The notes below the pieces were generated by a model that saw only the letters and a program-made list of their open reading frames with translations, had not been told where the DNA came from and searched no databases. Positions 57,183-64,000 of a stretch of 64,000 nucleotides of DNA are shown here, in pieces. The position numbers and the translations under genes were made by a program. Within the stretch, counting starts at the first letter, position 1. Every line of letters begins with the position of its first letter. The stretch comes from Ectobacillus ponti (GTDB lineage Bacteria; Bacillota; Bacilli; Bacillales; Bacillaceae_G): contig NZ_JANCLT010000004.1 in assembly GCF_024294785.1 (NCBI RefSeq), positions 1 to 64,000 on the forward strand. The letters are read 5' to 3'.

Positions 57183-58448
57183 ATGAAAAAGATAGGATTA
57201 GCTTGGCAAATTGTCATTGGCCTTGTACTCGGTATTGCGGTTGGTGCCATTTTTTACGGAAACGCAGATGTTATAAAGTATTTGCAGCCAATCGGCACAA
57301 TTTTCATCCGTCTGATTAAGATGATTGTCGTTCCAATCGTTGTGGCAAGCCTGGTTGTCGGTGTGGCAGGTGTCGGCGACATTAAGAAGCTCGGCAAGCT
57401 CGGCGGCAAAACCATTTTATATTTTGAAATCATTACAACCCTGGCCATCGCCATCGGTTTGCTGATTGCCAACGTATTTCAGCCGGGAGCGGGCGTAAAG
57501 ATTGACAGCCTGCAAAAGAAGGACATCTCTGCTTATTTAACAACAACTGAAACAGTAAAGAGCCATTCCTTTATTGATACCTTTGTAAACATTGTACCAA
57601 CGAACATTATCGATTCACTCGCCAAAGGCGATATGCTTGCGATTATTTTCTTCTCCGTCATGTTCGGTCTTGGTGTGGCGGCAATCGGCGAGCGCGGCAA
57701 GCCGGTGCTGAATTTCTTCCAGGGCGTGGCGGACGCGATGTTCTATGTGACAAACCAAGTGATGAAGTTTGCGCCGTTTGGCGTGTTTGCGCTGATCGGC
57801 GTAACCGTATCGCAATTTGGCGTAGCTTCCCTGATTCCGCTCGGCAAGCTGGTTGTCATCGTCTATGCTTCCATGGCCTTCTTTGTTCTTGTCGTGCTTG
57901 GCCTTGTGGCCAAGATGGTCGGCATCAATATCTTTGCCTTTATCAAAGTCATTAAGGATGAGCTGATTCTGGCTTACTCTACGGCAAGCTCTGAGACAGT
58001 ATTGCCAAGACTGATGGAGAAAATGGAGAAGTTCGGCTGTCCAAAGGCGATCACGTCCTTTGTCATTCCGACTGGATATTCCTTTAACCTCGATGGTTCC
58101 ACACTGTATCAAGCCATCGCAGCGATCTTCCTGGCGCAGATGTACGGCATTGACCTGTCCCTGTACCAACAGGTTACGCTGTTGCTTGTGCTCATGGTAA
58201 CCTCCAAGGGGATTGCCGGCGTGCCTGGCCTGTCCTTCGTTGTATTGCTGGCGACACTTGGTTCCGTCGGCATTCCGCTCGAAGGCCTGGCATTCATCGC
58301 GGGCATCGACCGTATTCTGGATATGGCGCGCACAGCGGTGAACGTTGTCGGCAACTCGCTTGCAGCTGTTATTATGTCCAAGTGGGAAGGCCAGTATGAC
58401 GCAAAGCAAGGACAAGCCTATCTGGAGGAAGTACAACGCGCTTCCTGA
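57183..58448 (+). CDS. gltP: Glutamate/aspartate or dicarboxylate:cation symporter (DAACS)
   Basis: A 421-aa transporter with eight membrane helices and two re-entrant hairpins. The hairpin 1 serine motif is AYSTASSETVLPRLMEKME; TM7 has PTGYSFNLDGSTLYQAIAAI; hairpin 2 includes SKGIAGVPGLSFVVLLAT, with the substrate-binding Asp and Asn near IDRILDMARTAVNVVGN. These match GltP/GltT of Bacillus, Na+- or H+-coupled glutamate uptake. AAGGAGG precedes the ATG. The exact paralog is uncertain. Confidence 0.9.
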   Translation: MKKIGLAWQIVIGLVLGIAVGAIFYGNADVIKYLQPIGTIFIRLIKMIVVPIVVASLVVGVAGVGDIKKLGKLGGKTILYFEIITTLAIAIGLLIANVFQPGAGVKIDSLQKKDISAYLTTTETVKSHSFIDTFVNIVPTNIIDSLAKGDMLAIIFFSVMFGLGVAAIGERGKPVLNFFQGVADAMFYVTNQVMKFAPFGVFALIGVTVSQFGVASLIPLGKLVVIVYASMAFFVLVVLGLVAKMVGINIFAFIKVIKDELILAYSTASSETVLPRLMEKMEKFGCPKAITSFVIPTGYSFNLDGSTLYQAIAAIFLAQMYGIDLSLYQQVTLLLVLMVTSKGIAGVPGLSFVVLLATLGSVGIPLEGLAFIAGIDRILDMARTAVNVVGNSLAAVIMSKWEGQYDAKQGQAYLEEVQRAS

Positions 58449-58454
58449 TATCAG

Positions 58455-58493
58455 CAACAAAACCTCATGCCCCCGGCATGGGGTTTTGTTGTT
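58455..58493 (+). terminator. Symporter gene terminator
   Basis: A long stem AACAAAACC.CATGCC with GGCATG.GGTTTTGTT over a 3-nt loop. Its T's end the stem. Confidence 0.8.
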
Positions 58494-58604
58494 CTTAGGC
58501 ATTTCTAGGTCTAAGGTCTGAGCGCAAAACCGTTCCCAGGTGCGTTATGGGCGGATGCTGTTCCAGTTAAGATAGAGATATCAAAACGAAGGGAGGCCAT
58601 CCAG

Positions 58605-58940
58605 ATGAAGAAGCTGTTAACCTTTGCCGCTGCCGCGGTTCTCGCCATCATCGCATTTGCCAGCCTGGGGCATATCGCCGGGCTGCTGATCGGGGCTGCA
58701 CTTGCCTACTGGAGCTTCCGATCCTTTCTGCGGTCCCGCAGTCTGCCGGGCAAGCTCTGGTGGGGCATTGCCGGATTGGCCGGGGTATCGGTGGTGCTTG
58801 GCAACTTCCCGGCTGTCATCGGCATCGGCGCTCTGGCGCTCTTGTATTATGGCTGGAAGGATTATCGGAAGCGTAAGGAACCGGCCGCGCAACCATTTGA
58901 CAACTTTGAGCGCGAATGGGAAGCATTGATGAAAAAATAA
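58605..58940 (+). CDS. liaI: LiaI-like membrane protein
   Basis: A 111-aa protein with about three or four membrane helices (about 4-35, 48-65, 66-84) and a charged C-terminal tail ending FEREWEALMKK. In Bacillus LiaI anchors the PspA-like LiaH at the membrane under envelope stress, and the two are induced together. Here the order liaI-liaH fits. GGGAGG precedes the ATG. Upstream are a -10-like TAAGAT (58568-58573) without a good -35 and a twin AGGTCT at 58507 and 58514, which suits an activator-dependent promoter. Confidence 0.75.
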   Translation: MKKLLTFAAAAVLAIIAFASLGHIAGLLIGAALAYWSFRSFLRSRSLPGKLWWGIAGLAGVSVVLGNFPAVIGIGALALLYYGWKDYRKRKEPAAQPFDNFEREWEALMKK

Positions 58941-58962
58941 TAAAAAGGAAGGAAGAAACACA

Positions 58963-59619
58963 ATGAAAACTTCATTATTCCAACGGATCCGCAGCACATT
59001 TTTGGCAGACATGCACGAGTTGCTTGATGAGAAAGAGCGCCAAAATCCAATCGCTCTGCTGAACCAATATTTGCGCGACAGCGAGCAGGAGGTCAAACGG
59101 ATTGAAAAGCTGATCAGCCGGCAGCAGCAGCTGCGCACCCAGTTCTTCCGCGAACTGGAGCAGGCGCGCTATATGGAAAAGAAGCGCAGACACCAGGCTG
59201 AGGTAGCCTTCCAGGCAGGAGAGGCAGCTTTGCAGGAGCGTGCCCTTCAAGAAATGCAATATTATGCCAAGCAGGCGGCACAGCTTGAGGAGCAGCATAC
59301 AAGGGTGATTGAACAGACAGAGGATCTGCAGCAGAAGCTGGAGGAAATGAAAAACCGCTTGAAGGAGCTGCATGCCAAGCGGCTGGAGCTCATGGCACGT
59401 GAAAATGCCGCACATGCCCACCGGCGCATTCATGATGCGATGCATAAGGTGTCGGATGAAAATCCGTTCCTTCGCTTCAGTGAAATTGAGGAGCAGATCC
59501 GTGATCTGGAAATGCGCATCACGGCTGATTATGAGCGGGATACGTTTGATTATAAAATCGCCAGGCTGGAAAAGCAGCTGAAGGAGAAAGAAACGGTACA
59601 GCAGGAAATCAGCTTATGA
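58963..59619 (+). CDS. liaH: PspA/IM30 family protein LiaH
   Basis: A 218-aa, nearly all-helical protein. FQRIRSTFLADMHELLDEKERQ at the N-terminus is the amphipathic helix and start of the PspA fold. NPIALLNQYLRDSEQEVKRIEKLI is the family signature. Long coiled coils follow (about 45-150). It forms large rings that shield the membrane. It begins 22 nt after liaI. A terminator-type hairpin follows. Confidence 0.9.
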   Translation: MKTSLFQRIRSTFLADMHELLDEKERQNPIALLNQYLRDSEQEVKRIEKLISRQQQLRTQFFRELEQARYMEKKRRHQAEVAFQAGEAALQERALQEMQYYAKQAAQLEEQHTRVIEQTEDLQQKLEEMKNRLKELHAKRLELMARENAAHAHRRIHDAMHKVSDENPFLRFSEIEEQIRDLEMRITADYERDTFDYKIARLEKQLKEKETVQQEISL

Positions 59620-59635
59620 TATAGTGGTAGAAGAA

Positions 59636-59667
59636 GGAAAAGGGATTGCAGGGCAATTCCTTTTTCC
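59636..59667 (+). terminator. Terminator-like hairpin after liaH
   Basis: GGGATTGC pairs with GCAATTCC (3-nt loop), then five T's; the stem can extend to GGAAAAGG/CCTTTTTCC. It should stop most liaIH transcription before liaFSR. Confidence 0.7.
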
Positions 59668-59696
59668 TGCGGAACGGGAAGGCTCCATTGTGGAAG

Positions 59697-59859
59697 CCTC
59701 CCTTCGGTGAGCCGTGCAAGCCATGAAAGCATTTCGGATTGTCCAGCTTTCATGGCTGGCTCACTGCCAGGGAGAACCCCCGGCACACAAAGGCAAAAGG
59801 CGCCTTTGAGGCCGGAGAACCTCCCTTCGGTGAGCCGTGCAAGCCATGAAAGCATTTCG
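59697..59859. repeat. 40-bp direct repeat with internal palindrome between liaH and liaF
   Basis: A 40-bp block appears twice, without mismatch, at 59697-59736 and 59820-59859 (from CCTCCCTTCGG to GCATTTCG). Between them, GCTTTCATGGCT at 59747-59758 is an inverted copy of AGCCATGAAAGC in the repeat, followed by GGCTCAC, so copy 1 folds into a long hairpin. The module looks like a small non-coding mobile or repetitive element. The ribosome binding site of liaF starts right at the end of copy 2. Confidence 0.8.
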
Positions 59860-59876
59860 AGAGAGGAGGAATGGAG

Positions 59877-60605
59877 ATGAAACGGTCTTTATCACATACA
59901 GAAATTGTCAGCGCCGGGCTGGTCATCTTAGGAATTGGCGTGCTTGCCGATCTCATTACAGGCCGCTTTTCCCCTCCTGCTCTTCTGTTCGCGGCAGCGC
60001 TGCTGCTGTTGGGGCGGCACTACCGGCGCAGGCGCAAAATGGCAAGGGGGAATATGCTGCTTTTGATCGGCATGCTGACGTTGGCCGGACAGCTTTTCTC
60101 CTCCGTTGCCTTTCAGCTGCTGCTGGCGGCAGTCCTGCTGTATGGCGGTGTTGAACTGCTGCGGAGCCGGCGGCGGCCATTGTCCATTTCCTTGCAGCCG
60201 GCATCGCCGGCAGGCAGCCGCCTTGTAAGGAAGCAGCCGTTTCTGCGCAATTTTCTGATTGGCACCCATCGGGTGATGGACCGGATTTATGAGCTGCAGG
60301 ATTGGAATATCCGATATGGCATCGGCGATGTGGAGGTTGATCTTTCCACCGCCATGATTCCAGAGGGAGAGACTGTGCTTGTCATTCACGGGGTAATCGG
60401 CAATATCCGTTTGCATGTGCCCTACGATGTGGAATTGTCCTTGCATCACAGTGTCCTGATTGGCAAAACGGTCATGCTTGGCGAGGAAGACCGCAGCTGG
60501 AACCAGACTCTCAGCTGGATGACGGAAGGGTACGCAGCGGCGCCGCGCCGCGTCAAAATTGTTACATCGCTTTTCATTGGCGATACGGAAGTGAGGTATG
60601 TATGA
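59877..60605 (+). CDS. liaF: LiaF, inhibitor of the LiaRS two-component system
   Basis: A 242-aa membrane protein. N-terminal helices (about 10-100) form at least three or four segments. The cytosolic C-terminal domain (about 125-242) has LIGTHRVMDRIYELQDWNIRYGIGDVEVDLSTAMIP and FIGDTEVRYV, the LiaF family end. It keeps LiaS inactive without stress. ATG 59877 is preferred, 7 nt after AGGAGG; ATG 59871 is too near the site. Overlaps liaS by 4 nt. Confidence 0.9.
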   Translation: MKRSLSHTEIVSAGLVILGIGVLADLITGRFSPPALLFAAALLLLGRHYRRRRKMARGNMLLLIGMLTLAGQLFSSVAFQLLLAAVLLYGGVELLRSRRRPLSISLQPASPAGSRLVRKQPFLRNFLIGTHRVMDRIYELQDWNIRYGIGDVEVDLSTAMIPEGETVLVIHGVIGNIRLHVPYDVELSLHHSVLIGKTVMLGEEDRSWNQTLSWMTEGYAAAPRRVKIVTSLFIGDTEVRYV

Positions 60606-61654
60606 TGCAGTACAAGCATGGATTCTTTCGGACTGTGTTCCATACCTCGCTTTTGGGTGCTGCCGGAGCGGCGCTTTTTGCCACCGTTATCTATACGTGG
60701 ACAAGCGGGCAGGATGTGTACAGCTTTTTGTGGACAAAGATTGCCTCAGTTCCTGTTGTATTGTTTGTGCTTGGCGGCAGTGTACTGCTTGGAGGAGCGA
60801 TCGGCTATGCAGCGGCGCAGCAGCTGCGCCGGCGTGTCAATACGCTCTCGGCCATGCTGATGGACTTGGAGCGGGGCAATTTGCAGGTGCAGATGCCGGA
60901 GGGGGAGCTGGATGAGTTGGGCCAGGTGGAGAAGCGGATTGCGGCTCTGGGCGGCAGGCTGCAGGAGCAGACGGCGCTGTTTCAGCGGATTGCCAGCGAG
61001 CGGACGGAGTGGAGCGAAGAGCTGCGGCAGGAGGCCATTTCACAGGAACGGCACCGGCTCGCGCGCGAACTGCACGATTCTGTCAGCCAGCAGCTGTTTG
61101 CGATGTCCATGATGATGTCGGCGGTGAATGCCCAGGAGCAGGCGTGTGCAGAGCCTGTCCGGAGGCAGCTGCAGCTGATTGAGAATATGATTGTGAATGC
61201 GCAGTCGGAAATGCGTGCCTTGCTCCTGCATTTGCGTCCGGTTCAATTGGAAGGGAAGAAGCTGGCGGAAGGCATTGACGAGCTGCTGACAGAGCTGTCC
61301 CGCAAGCAGCATATCCGGCTGGAATGGCTTGTCGATCCGGTTCAGCTGAATCGAGGGGTGGAGGACCATCTGTTCCGGATTTTACAGGAGGCGCTGTCCA
61401 ATACGCTGCGGCATGCGAAGGCCAAGAAAATGGAAGTGCGGCTGCGCGCGGTAGGCGGGCAGGTTATCTTAAAGGTGCTTGATGACGGAGTCGGCTTTCA
61501 GGTGGAGCAGCGGAAGGCAGGGGCATATGGACTGCAGTCCATCCAGGAACGGGTGCAGGAGATTGGCGGCACTTGGAAAATCATCAGCTTCCCGGGAAAA
61601 GGGACACAGCTGGAGGTTAAGGTGCCGATGATTGAACAGGGGGATGAAGCATGA
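60602..61654 (+). CDS. liaS: LiaS sensor histidine kinase
   Basis: A 350-aa kinase with two membrane helices (about 15-35 and 47-70), a HAMP linker and a HisKA_3 domain. The phosphorylated His is in QERHRLARELHDSVSQQLFAM (about 150-170). The ATPase region has LFRILQEALSNTLRHAKAKK and VLDDGVGFQ, AYGLQSIQERVQEIGG. An intramembrane-sensing kinase of the NarL-partner class that responds to wall antibiotics and lipid II stress. Co-translated with liaF and liaR. Confidence 0.93.
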   Translation: MMQYKHGFFRTVFHTSLLGAAGAALFATVIYTWTSGQDVYSFLWTKIASVPVVLFVLGGSVLLGGAIGYAAAQQLRRRVNTLSAMLMDLERGNLQVQMPEGELDELGQVEKRIAALGGRLQEQTALFQRIASERTEWSEELRQEAISQERHRLARELHDSVSQQLFAMSMMMSAVNAQEQACAEPVRRQLQLIENMIVNAQSEMRALLLHLRPVQLEGKKLAEGIDELLTELSRKQHIRLEWLVDPVQLNRGVEDHLFRILQEALSNTLRHAKAKKMEVRLRAVGGQVILKVLDDGVGFQVEQRKAGAYGLQSIQERVQEIGGTWKIISFPGKGTQLEVKVPMIEQGDEA

Positions 61655-62283
61655 TACGGATTCTATTGGTGGATGATCATGAAATGGTGCGGATGGGAGT
61701 GTCCGCATACCTGTCCATGCAGCCGGACATGGAGGTGGTCGGCGAGGCGGAAAATGGGCGGCGAGGTGTCGACATGGCCTTGGCGCTCCGTCCGGATGTG
61801 ATTCTGATGGATTTGGTGATGGAGGAGATGGACGGCGTGGAGGCAACACGCCGTATTGTGGCGGCTTGGCCGGAGGCGAAGATTGCGGTGGTGACGAGCT
61901 TTCTGGATGATGAAAAGCTGTATCCTGTCATTGAGGCGGGCGCAGTCAGCTATTTGCTGAAAACATCCCGTGCCAGTGATATCGCTGATGCAGTGCGCGC
62001 CACTTACCGCGGAGAAAGCGTGCTTGAGCCGCAGGTTACCGGAAAGATGATGTCCCGGATGCGCCGCGGTGGAGAGCGGCCCTTGCATGAAGAACTCACA
62101 GAGCGTGAACAGGAAATTCTGCAGCTGATGGCAAAGGGAAAATCGAACCAGGAAATTGCAGATGAGCTGTTTATTGCCCTGAAGACAGTAAAAACACATG
62201 TCAGCAATATTTTAAATAAGCTGCAGGTAGTGGACCGGACGCAGGCGGTTATTTATGCGTTCCGCCACCAATTGGTGAAGTGA
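61651..62283 (+). CDS. liaR: LiaR response regulator (NarL/LuxR type)
   Basis: A 210-aa regulator with a receiver domain (1-120: ILLVDDHEMVRMG, Asp in DVILMDLVMEEMDG near 54, Lys in YLLKTS) and a LuxR-type helix-turn-helix (about 145-205: LTEREQEILQLMAKGKSNQE, IALKTVKTHVSNIL). It activates the liaIH promoter when phosphorylated by LiaS. Starts 4 nt before the liaS stop. Confidence 0.94.
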   Translation: MIRILLVDDHEMVRMGVSAYLSMQPDMEVVGEAENGRRGVDMALALRPDVILMDLVMEEMDGVEATRRIVAAWPEAKIAVVTSFLDDEKLYPVIEAGAVSYLLKTSRASDIADAVRATYRGESVLEPQVTGKMMSRMRRGGERPLHEELTEREQEILQLMAKGKSNQEIADELFIALKTVKTHVSNILNKLQVVDRTQAVIYAFRHQLVK

Positions 62284-62322
62284 AGCGGGTCAATCCAAAG
62301 GGAGGGCCTGCTTTTTATTTTT
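62284..62322 (+). terminator. liaR terminator
   Basis: AGCGGGTC pairs with GGCCTGCT (two G-U pairs), then TTTTTATTTTT. Confidence 0.55.
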
Positions 62323-62396
62323 ACAGACAATGCTCCGGGACAGGGACGGCATCATACATATGGTAACGATAATGATACTATGAGAGGTGAGCCATC

Positions 62397-62825
62397 ATGA
62401 ATCCGTATTGGTATGGACCCGATATGCGGCAGTTTCCAGTCATCACGCAGCCGTCACAGCCGTATATTCCACCGTTTCCGCCTTTCTTTCCCGGACAGGG
62501 ACAGGGGCAAGGCGGATATACGCCGCCACCGCCGCCAGGGGGAGGCGGTGGGCAGCAGGGAGCGCCACAGACGCCGCCGCCATCCTTCACACCGCCGCGC
62601 CCGCCATCCCAGGCGAGCCTGTATGCAGTCGATCCCGGCGCAATCCGCCGCTGTCTCTACCGTTACACCTACGTCTGGCTGCGCAATGGCCGCGGCTTCT
62701 GGTTTTATCCCATCTATGTCGGCCGCAATTCTGTAGCCGGCTACCGCTGGCGCCCGAACCAGTATCGCTGGTCCTACGTGGGCCTTGATTTGAATTCCAT
62801 TGAGTATTTCGAGTGCTCCTTCTAA
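62397..62825 (+). CDS. WFY-type small protein, paralog of the gene at 3937
   Basis: A 142-aa protein with a Pro/Gly-rich low-complexity front (about 20-75, including PPPPPGGGGGQQG) and a compact basic C-terminal module: CLYRYTYVWLRNGRGFWFYP, GRNSVAGYRWRPNQYRW, ending YFECSF. The module is shared with the 126-aa protein at 3937-4317. GAGAGGTGAG precedes ATG 62397. A CATACA box lies 44 nt upstream, as for the first copy. No enzyme motif or anchor is seen; exported or spore-layer use is a guess. Confidence 0.75.
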   Translation: MNPYWYGPDMRQFPVITQPSQPYIPPFPPFFPGQGQGQGGYTPPPPPGGGGGQQGAPQTPPPSFTPPRPPSQASLYAVDPGAIRRCLYRYTYVWLRNGRGFWFYPIYVGRNSVAGYRWRPNQYRWSYVGLDLNSIEYFECSF

Positions 62826-62832
62826 TGGCAGC

Positions 62833-62866
62833 AAGGGCTTTCTCCGAATGGAGCAGGCCTTTTTTA
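62833..62866 (+). terminator. Terminator of the WFY gene
   Basis: AAGGGC..CTCC pairs with GGAG..GGCCTT, followed by TTTTTT. It overlaps the end of the convergent nucleotidase gene. Confidence 0.65.
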
Positions 62867-64000
62867 CGGTGCATGCTGCATGTACTGCAGCAGCACATCA
62901 AAATCGGTAGGCCCCTCAGCGAGTATGCTTCCCTTTGTAAAAGCAAAAAATCGGTCACCGCCTTGCGCCAGAAAGGAATTGACTGCCACTGTATAGACTT
63001 GCCTGTCATCAAACGGCCGGCCGTCATCCAAGGAGATGGGAAAGGAAACAGCATCATAATGCAGTCCAGCGGCATACAGCGGCTCTTTGCGTCCGTTCCA
63101 TTGCTCCGCCAGCACTTCTTGAATTTGCCTGCCTGTCATCTGCAGCTTCATAATCCGGTGCCGAAACGGCTGCACGGAGAATAAAGATCCCCAGGTAATG
63201 CTCCCGGTTTGCAGGTCGCTCCGGATGCTTCCAGCATTGACAAAGGCAATATCAGCTCCAACCGCCTTTCGCTGCGCCTGTGCGAGCATATTTCCGAGTG
63301 CGCCATTTTGTCTCGTTAAGGAAGCAGTGCTGCTGCTGATAATGGTATCTGCCTGGCGGGCGTCTGCTTCCCAGTGATGGAGGAGTCTGGTCACAGTCTG
63401 GTCCGGCTGTATCCGGTCCTGGTCCACCAGAATGACTTTGCCCGTTTTGTGGATCACATCTTTCGTAATTGGGTCAATTTGCAATTCTGCTTTGGCATAG
63501 GCCATCCCATACGAATACCCCTCCAGCAGCAGCTTTCCATCCACTTCTCCATTGATATAGGAATGGTTATGGCCGCCGAAAATGACATCCACCTCGTCAT
63601 CTACAGCCTGGGCCAAATCAGCAAGCTCACCGGTTGTAGCACCTCCCTCCGTTGTGCCGGGCACATGTGCAAGAACAATAATGGTGCGGATGCCTGCTTT
63701 TTTAATTTCCTGCACCGACAGATTGATGGCTTCTGCTTCATCGAGGAACGAAACGGAAGCAACATTTTCCCGCAGTGTAACGTCAGGTGTTTCGGTGGTT
63801 GTCACACCTATGAACGCAATGGGAATGCCGTTTACGGTTCGGATCAGATAAGGCGGGAATAAGAGCTGGCCGCTTTCACGGTCCACAACATTGGCAGAAA
63901 TATAGGGGAATGCACTTCCAGCAAAAAAGCCTGTTTCCGGATGAGTGCCGCCGTGAATGAGCCGTTCCATTTCTGTGACGCCATGGTCAAATTCATGATT
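62864..64000 (-). CDS. 5'-nucleotidase / 2',3'-cyclic phosphodiesterase family protein (5' part outside the window)
   Basis: At least 378 residues of a UshA/YfkN-type metallophosphoesterase. The frame is open to the window edge, which begins inside the metal motif NHEFDHGV, so the first 80 or so residues are missing. IVLAHVPGTTEG and DVIFGGHNHSYINGE are further metal-binding sites. The C-terminal substrate domain (about 195 on) has GALGNMLAQAQRKAVGADIAFVNAGSIR and VYTVAVNSFLAQGGDRF. The enzyme releases phosphate from extracellular nucleotides. Whether a signal peptide is present cannot be seen. Confidence 0.9.
   Translation of the reverse strand, partial: NHEFDHGVTEMERLIHGGTHPETGFFAGSAFPYISANVVDRESGQLLFPPYLIRTVNGIPIAFIGVTTTETPDVTLRENVASVSFLDEAEAINLSVQEIKKAGIRTIIVLAHVPGTTEGGATTGELADLAQAVDDEVDVIFGGHNHSYINGEVDGKLLLEGYSYGMAYAKAELQIDPITKDVIHKTGKVILVDQDRIQPDQTVTRLLHHWEADARQADTIISSSTASLTRQNGALGNMLAQAQRKAVGADIAFVNAGSIRSDLQTGSITWGSLFSVQPFRHRIMKLQMTGRQIQEVLAEQWNGRKEPLYAAGLHYDAVSFPISLDDGRPFDDRQVYTVAVNSFLAQGGDRFFAFTKGSILAEGPTDFDVLLQYMQHAP

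Overview
The window reads as chromosomal DNA from a spore-forming Bacillaceae bacterium. It has GerW, DUF3888, UppP, LtaS, FabL and a complete Lia envelope-stress system. Strong purine-rich ribosome binding sites and rho-independent terminators are common. The block ilv-leu-his-hisJ-DoxX-pssA-ltaS-lysA-cysH...lia resembles, as I remember it, the Bacillus cereus group, but the DNA is clearly richer in G+C at third codon positions than that group. A relative such as Ectobacillus is possible; the species cannot be fixed from the sequence alone. No phage, CRISPR array or intact insertion sequence is visible.

Layout. 1-240: tRNA-Ala(GGC) on the minus strand with two minus-strand terminators. 386-12.4 kb: small spore or envelope genes, Ku, a MATE exporter, UppP, a decayed serine hydrolase, a PadR regulator with its HAAS-domain partner, a DUF4173 membrane protein, the NAD(P)HX repair enzyme, an L,D-transpeptidase, an extra MraY-like transferase and a thioredoxin-like protein. 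12.5-18.4 kb: FabL, a MoxR gene followed by a broken DUF58/transglutaminase remnant, a small lytic transglycosylase, GerW, a C39-like peptidase, and a candidate non-coding RNA with a near-consensus promoter and a strong terminator. 18.7-29.5 kb: branched-chain amino acid genes in two blocks, ilvE-ilvD behind a CodY box and ilvBNC-leuABCD behind a T-box with an isoleucine-type specifier. 29.9-37.4 kb: the complete overlapping hisZGDBHAFIE-hisJ operon. 37.5-46.1 kb: a small protein, DoxX and an RND permease on either side of a Rex/Fnr-like operator, a 2-hydroxyacid dehydrogenase, PssA, LtaS and DUF3888. 46.2-53.6 kb: lysA under a lysine riboswitch, then sulfate assimilation cysH-cysP-sat-cysC-cobA-sirB under a SAM-I riboswitch. 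53.7-56.6 kb: two tandem paralogous lipoproteins with duplicated leaders, and an EnvC-like M23 hydrolase. 57.2-64 kb: a glutamate-type symporter, liaI-liaH-[repeat element]-liaF-liaS-liaR, a second copy of a WFY-type small protein, and a 5'-nucleotidase cut by the window edge.

How the genes work together. Most of the window is amino acid biosynthesis, with control by end product written into the leaders (CodY box, T-box, L-box, SAM-I). Much of the rest builds or guards the cell envelope (UppP, MraY paralog, L,D-transpeptidase, LtaS, PssA, M23, LiaFSR/LiaIH). The least explained elements are the RNA candidate at 17.86-18.13 kb, the repeat element inside the lia locus, the tandem lipoproteins, the WFY paralog pair and the PadR-associated palindrome. 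These are the places where something undescribed could sit.
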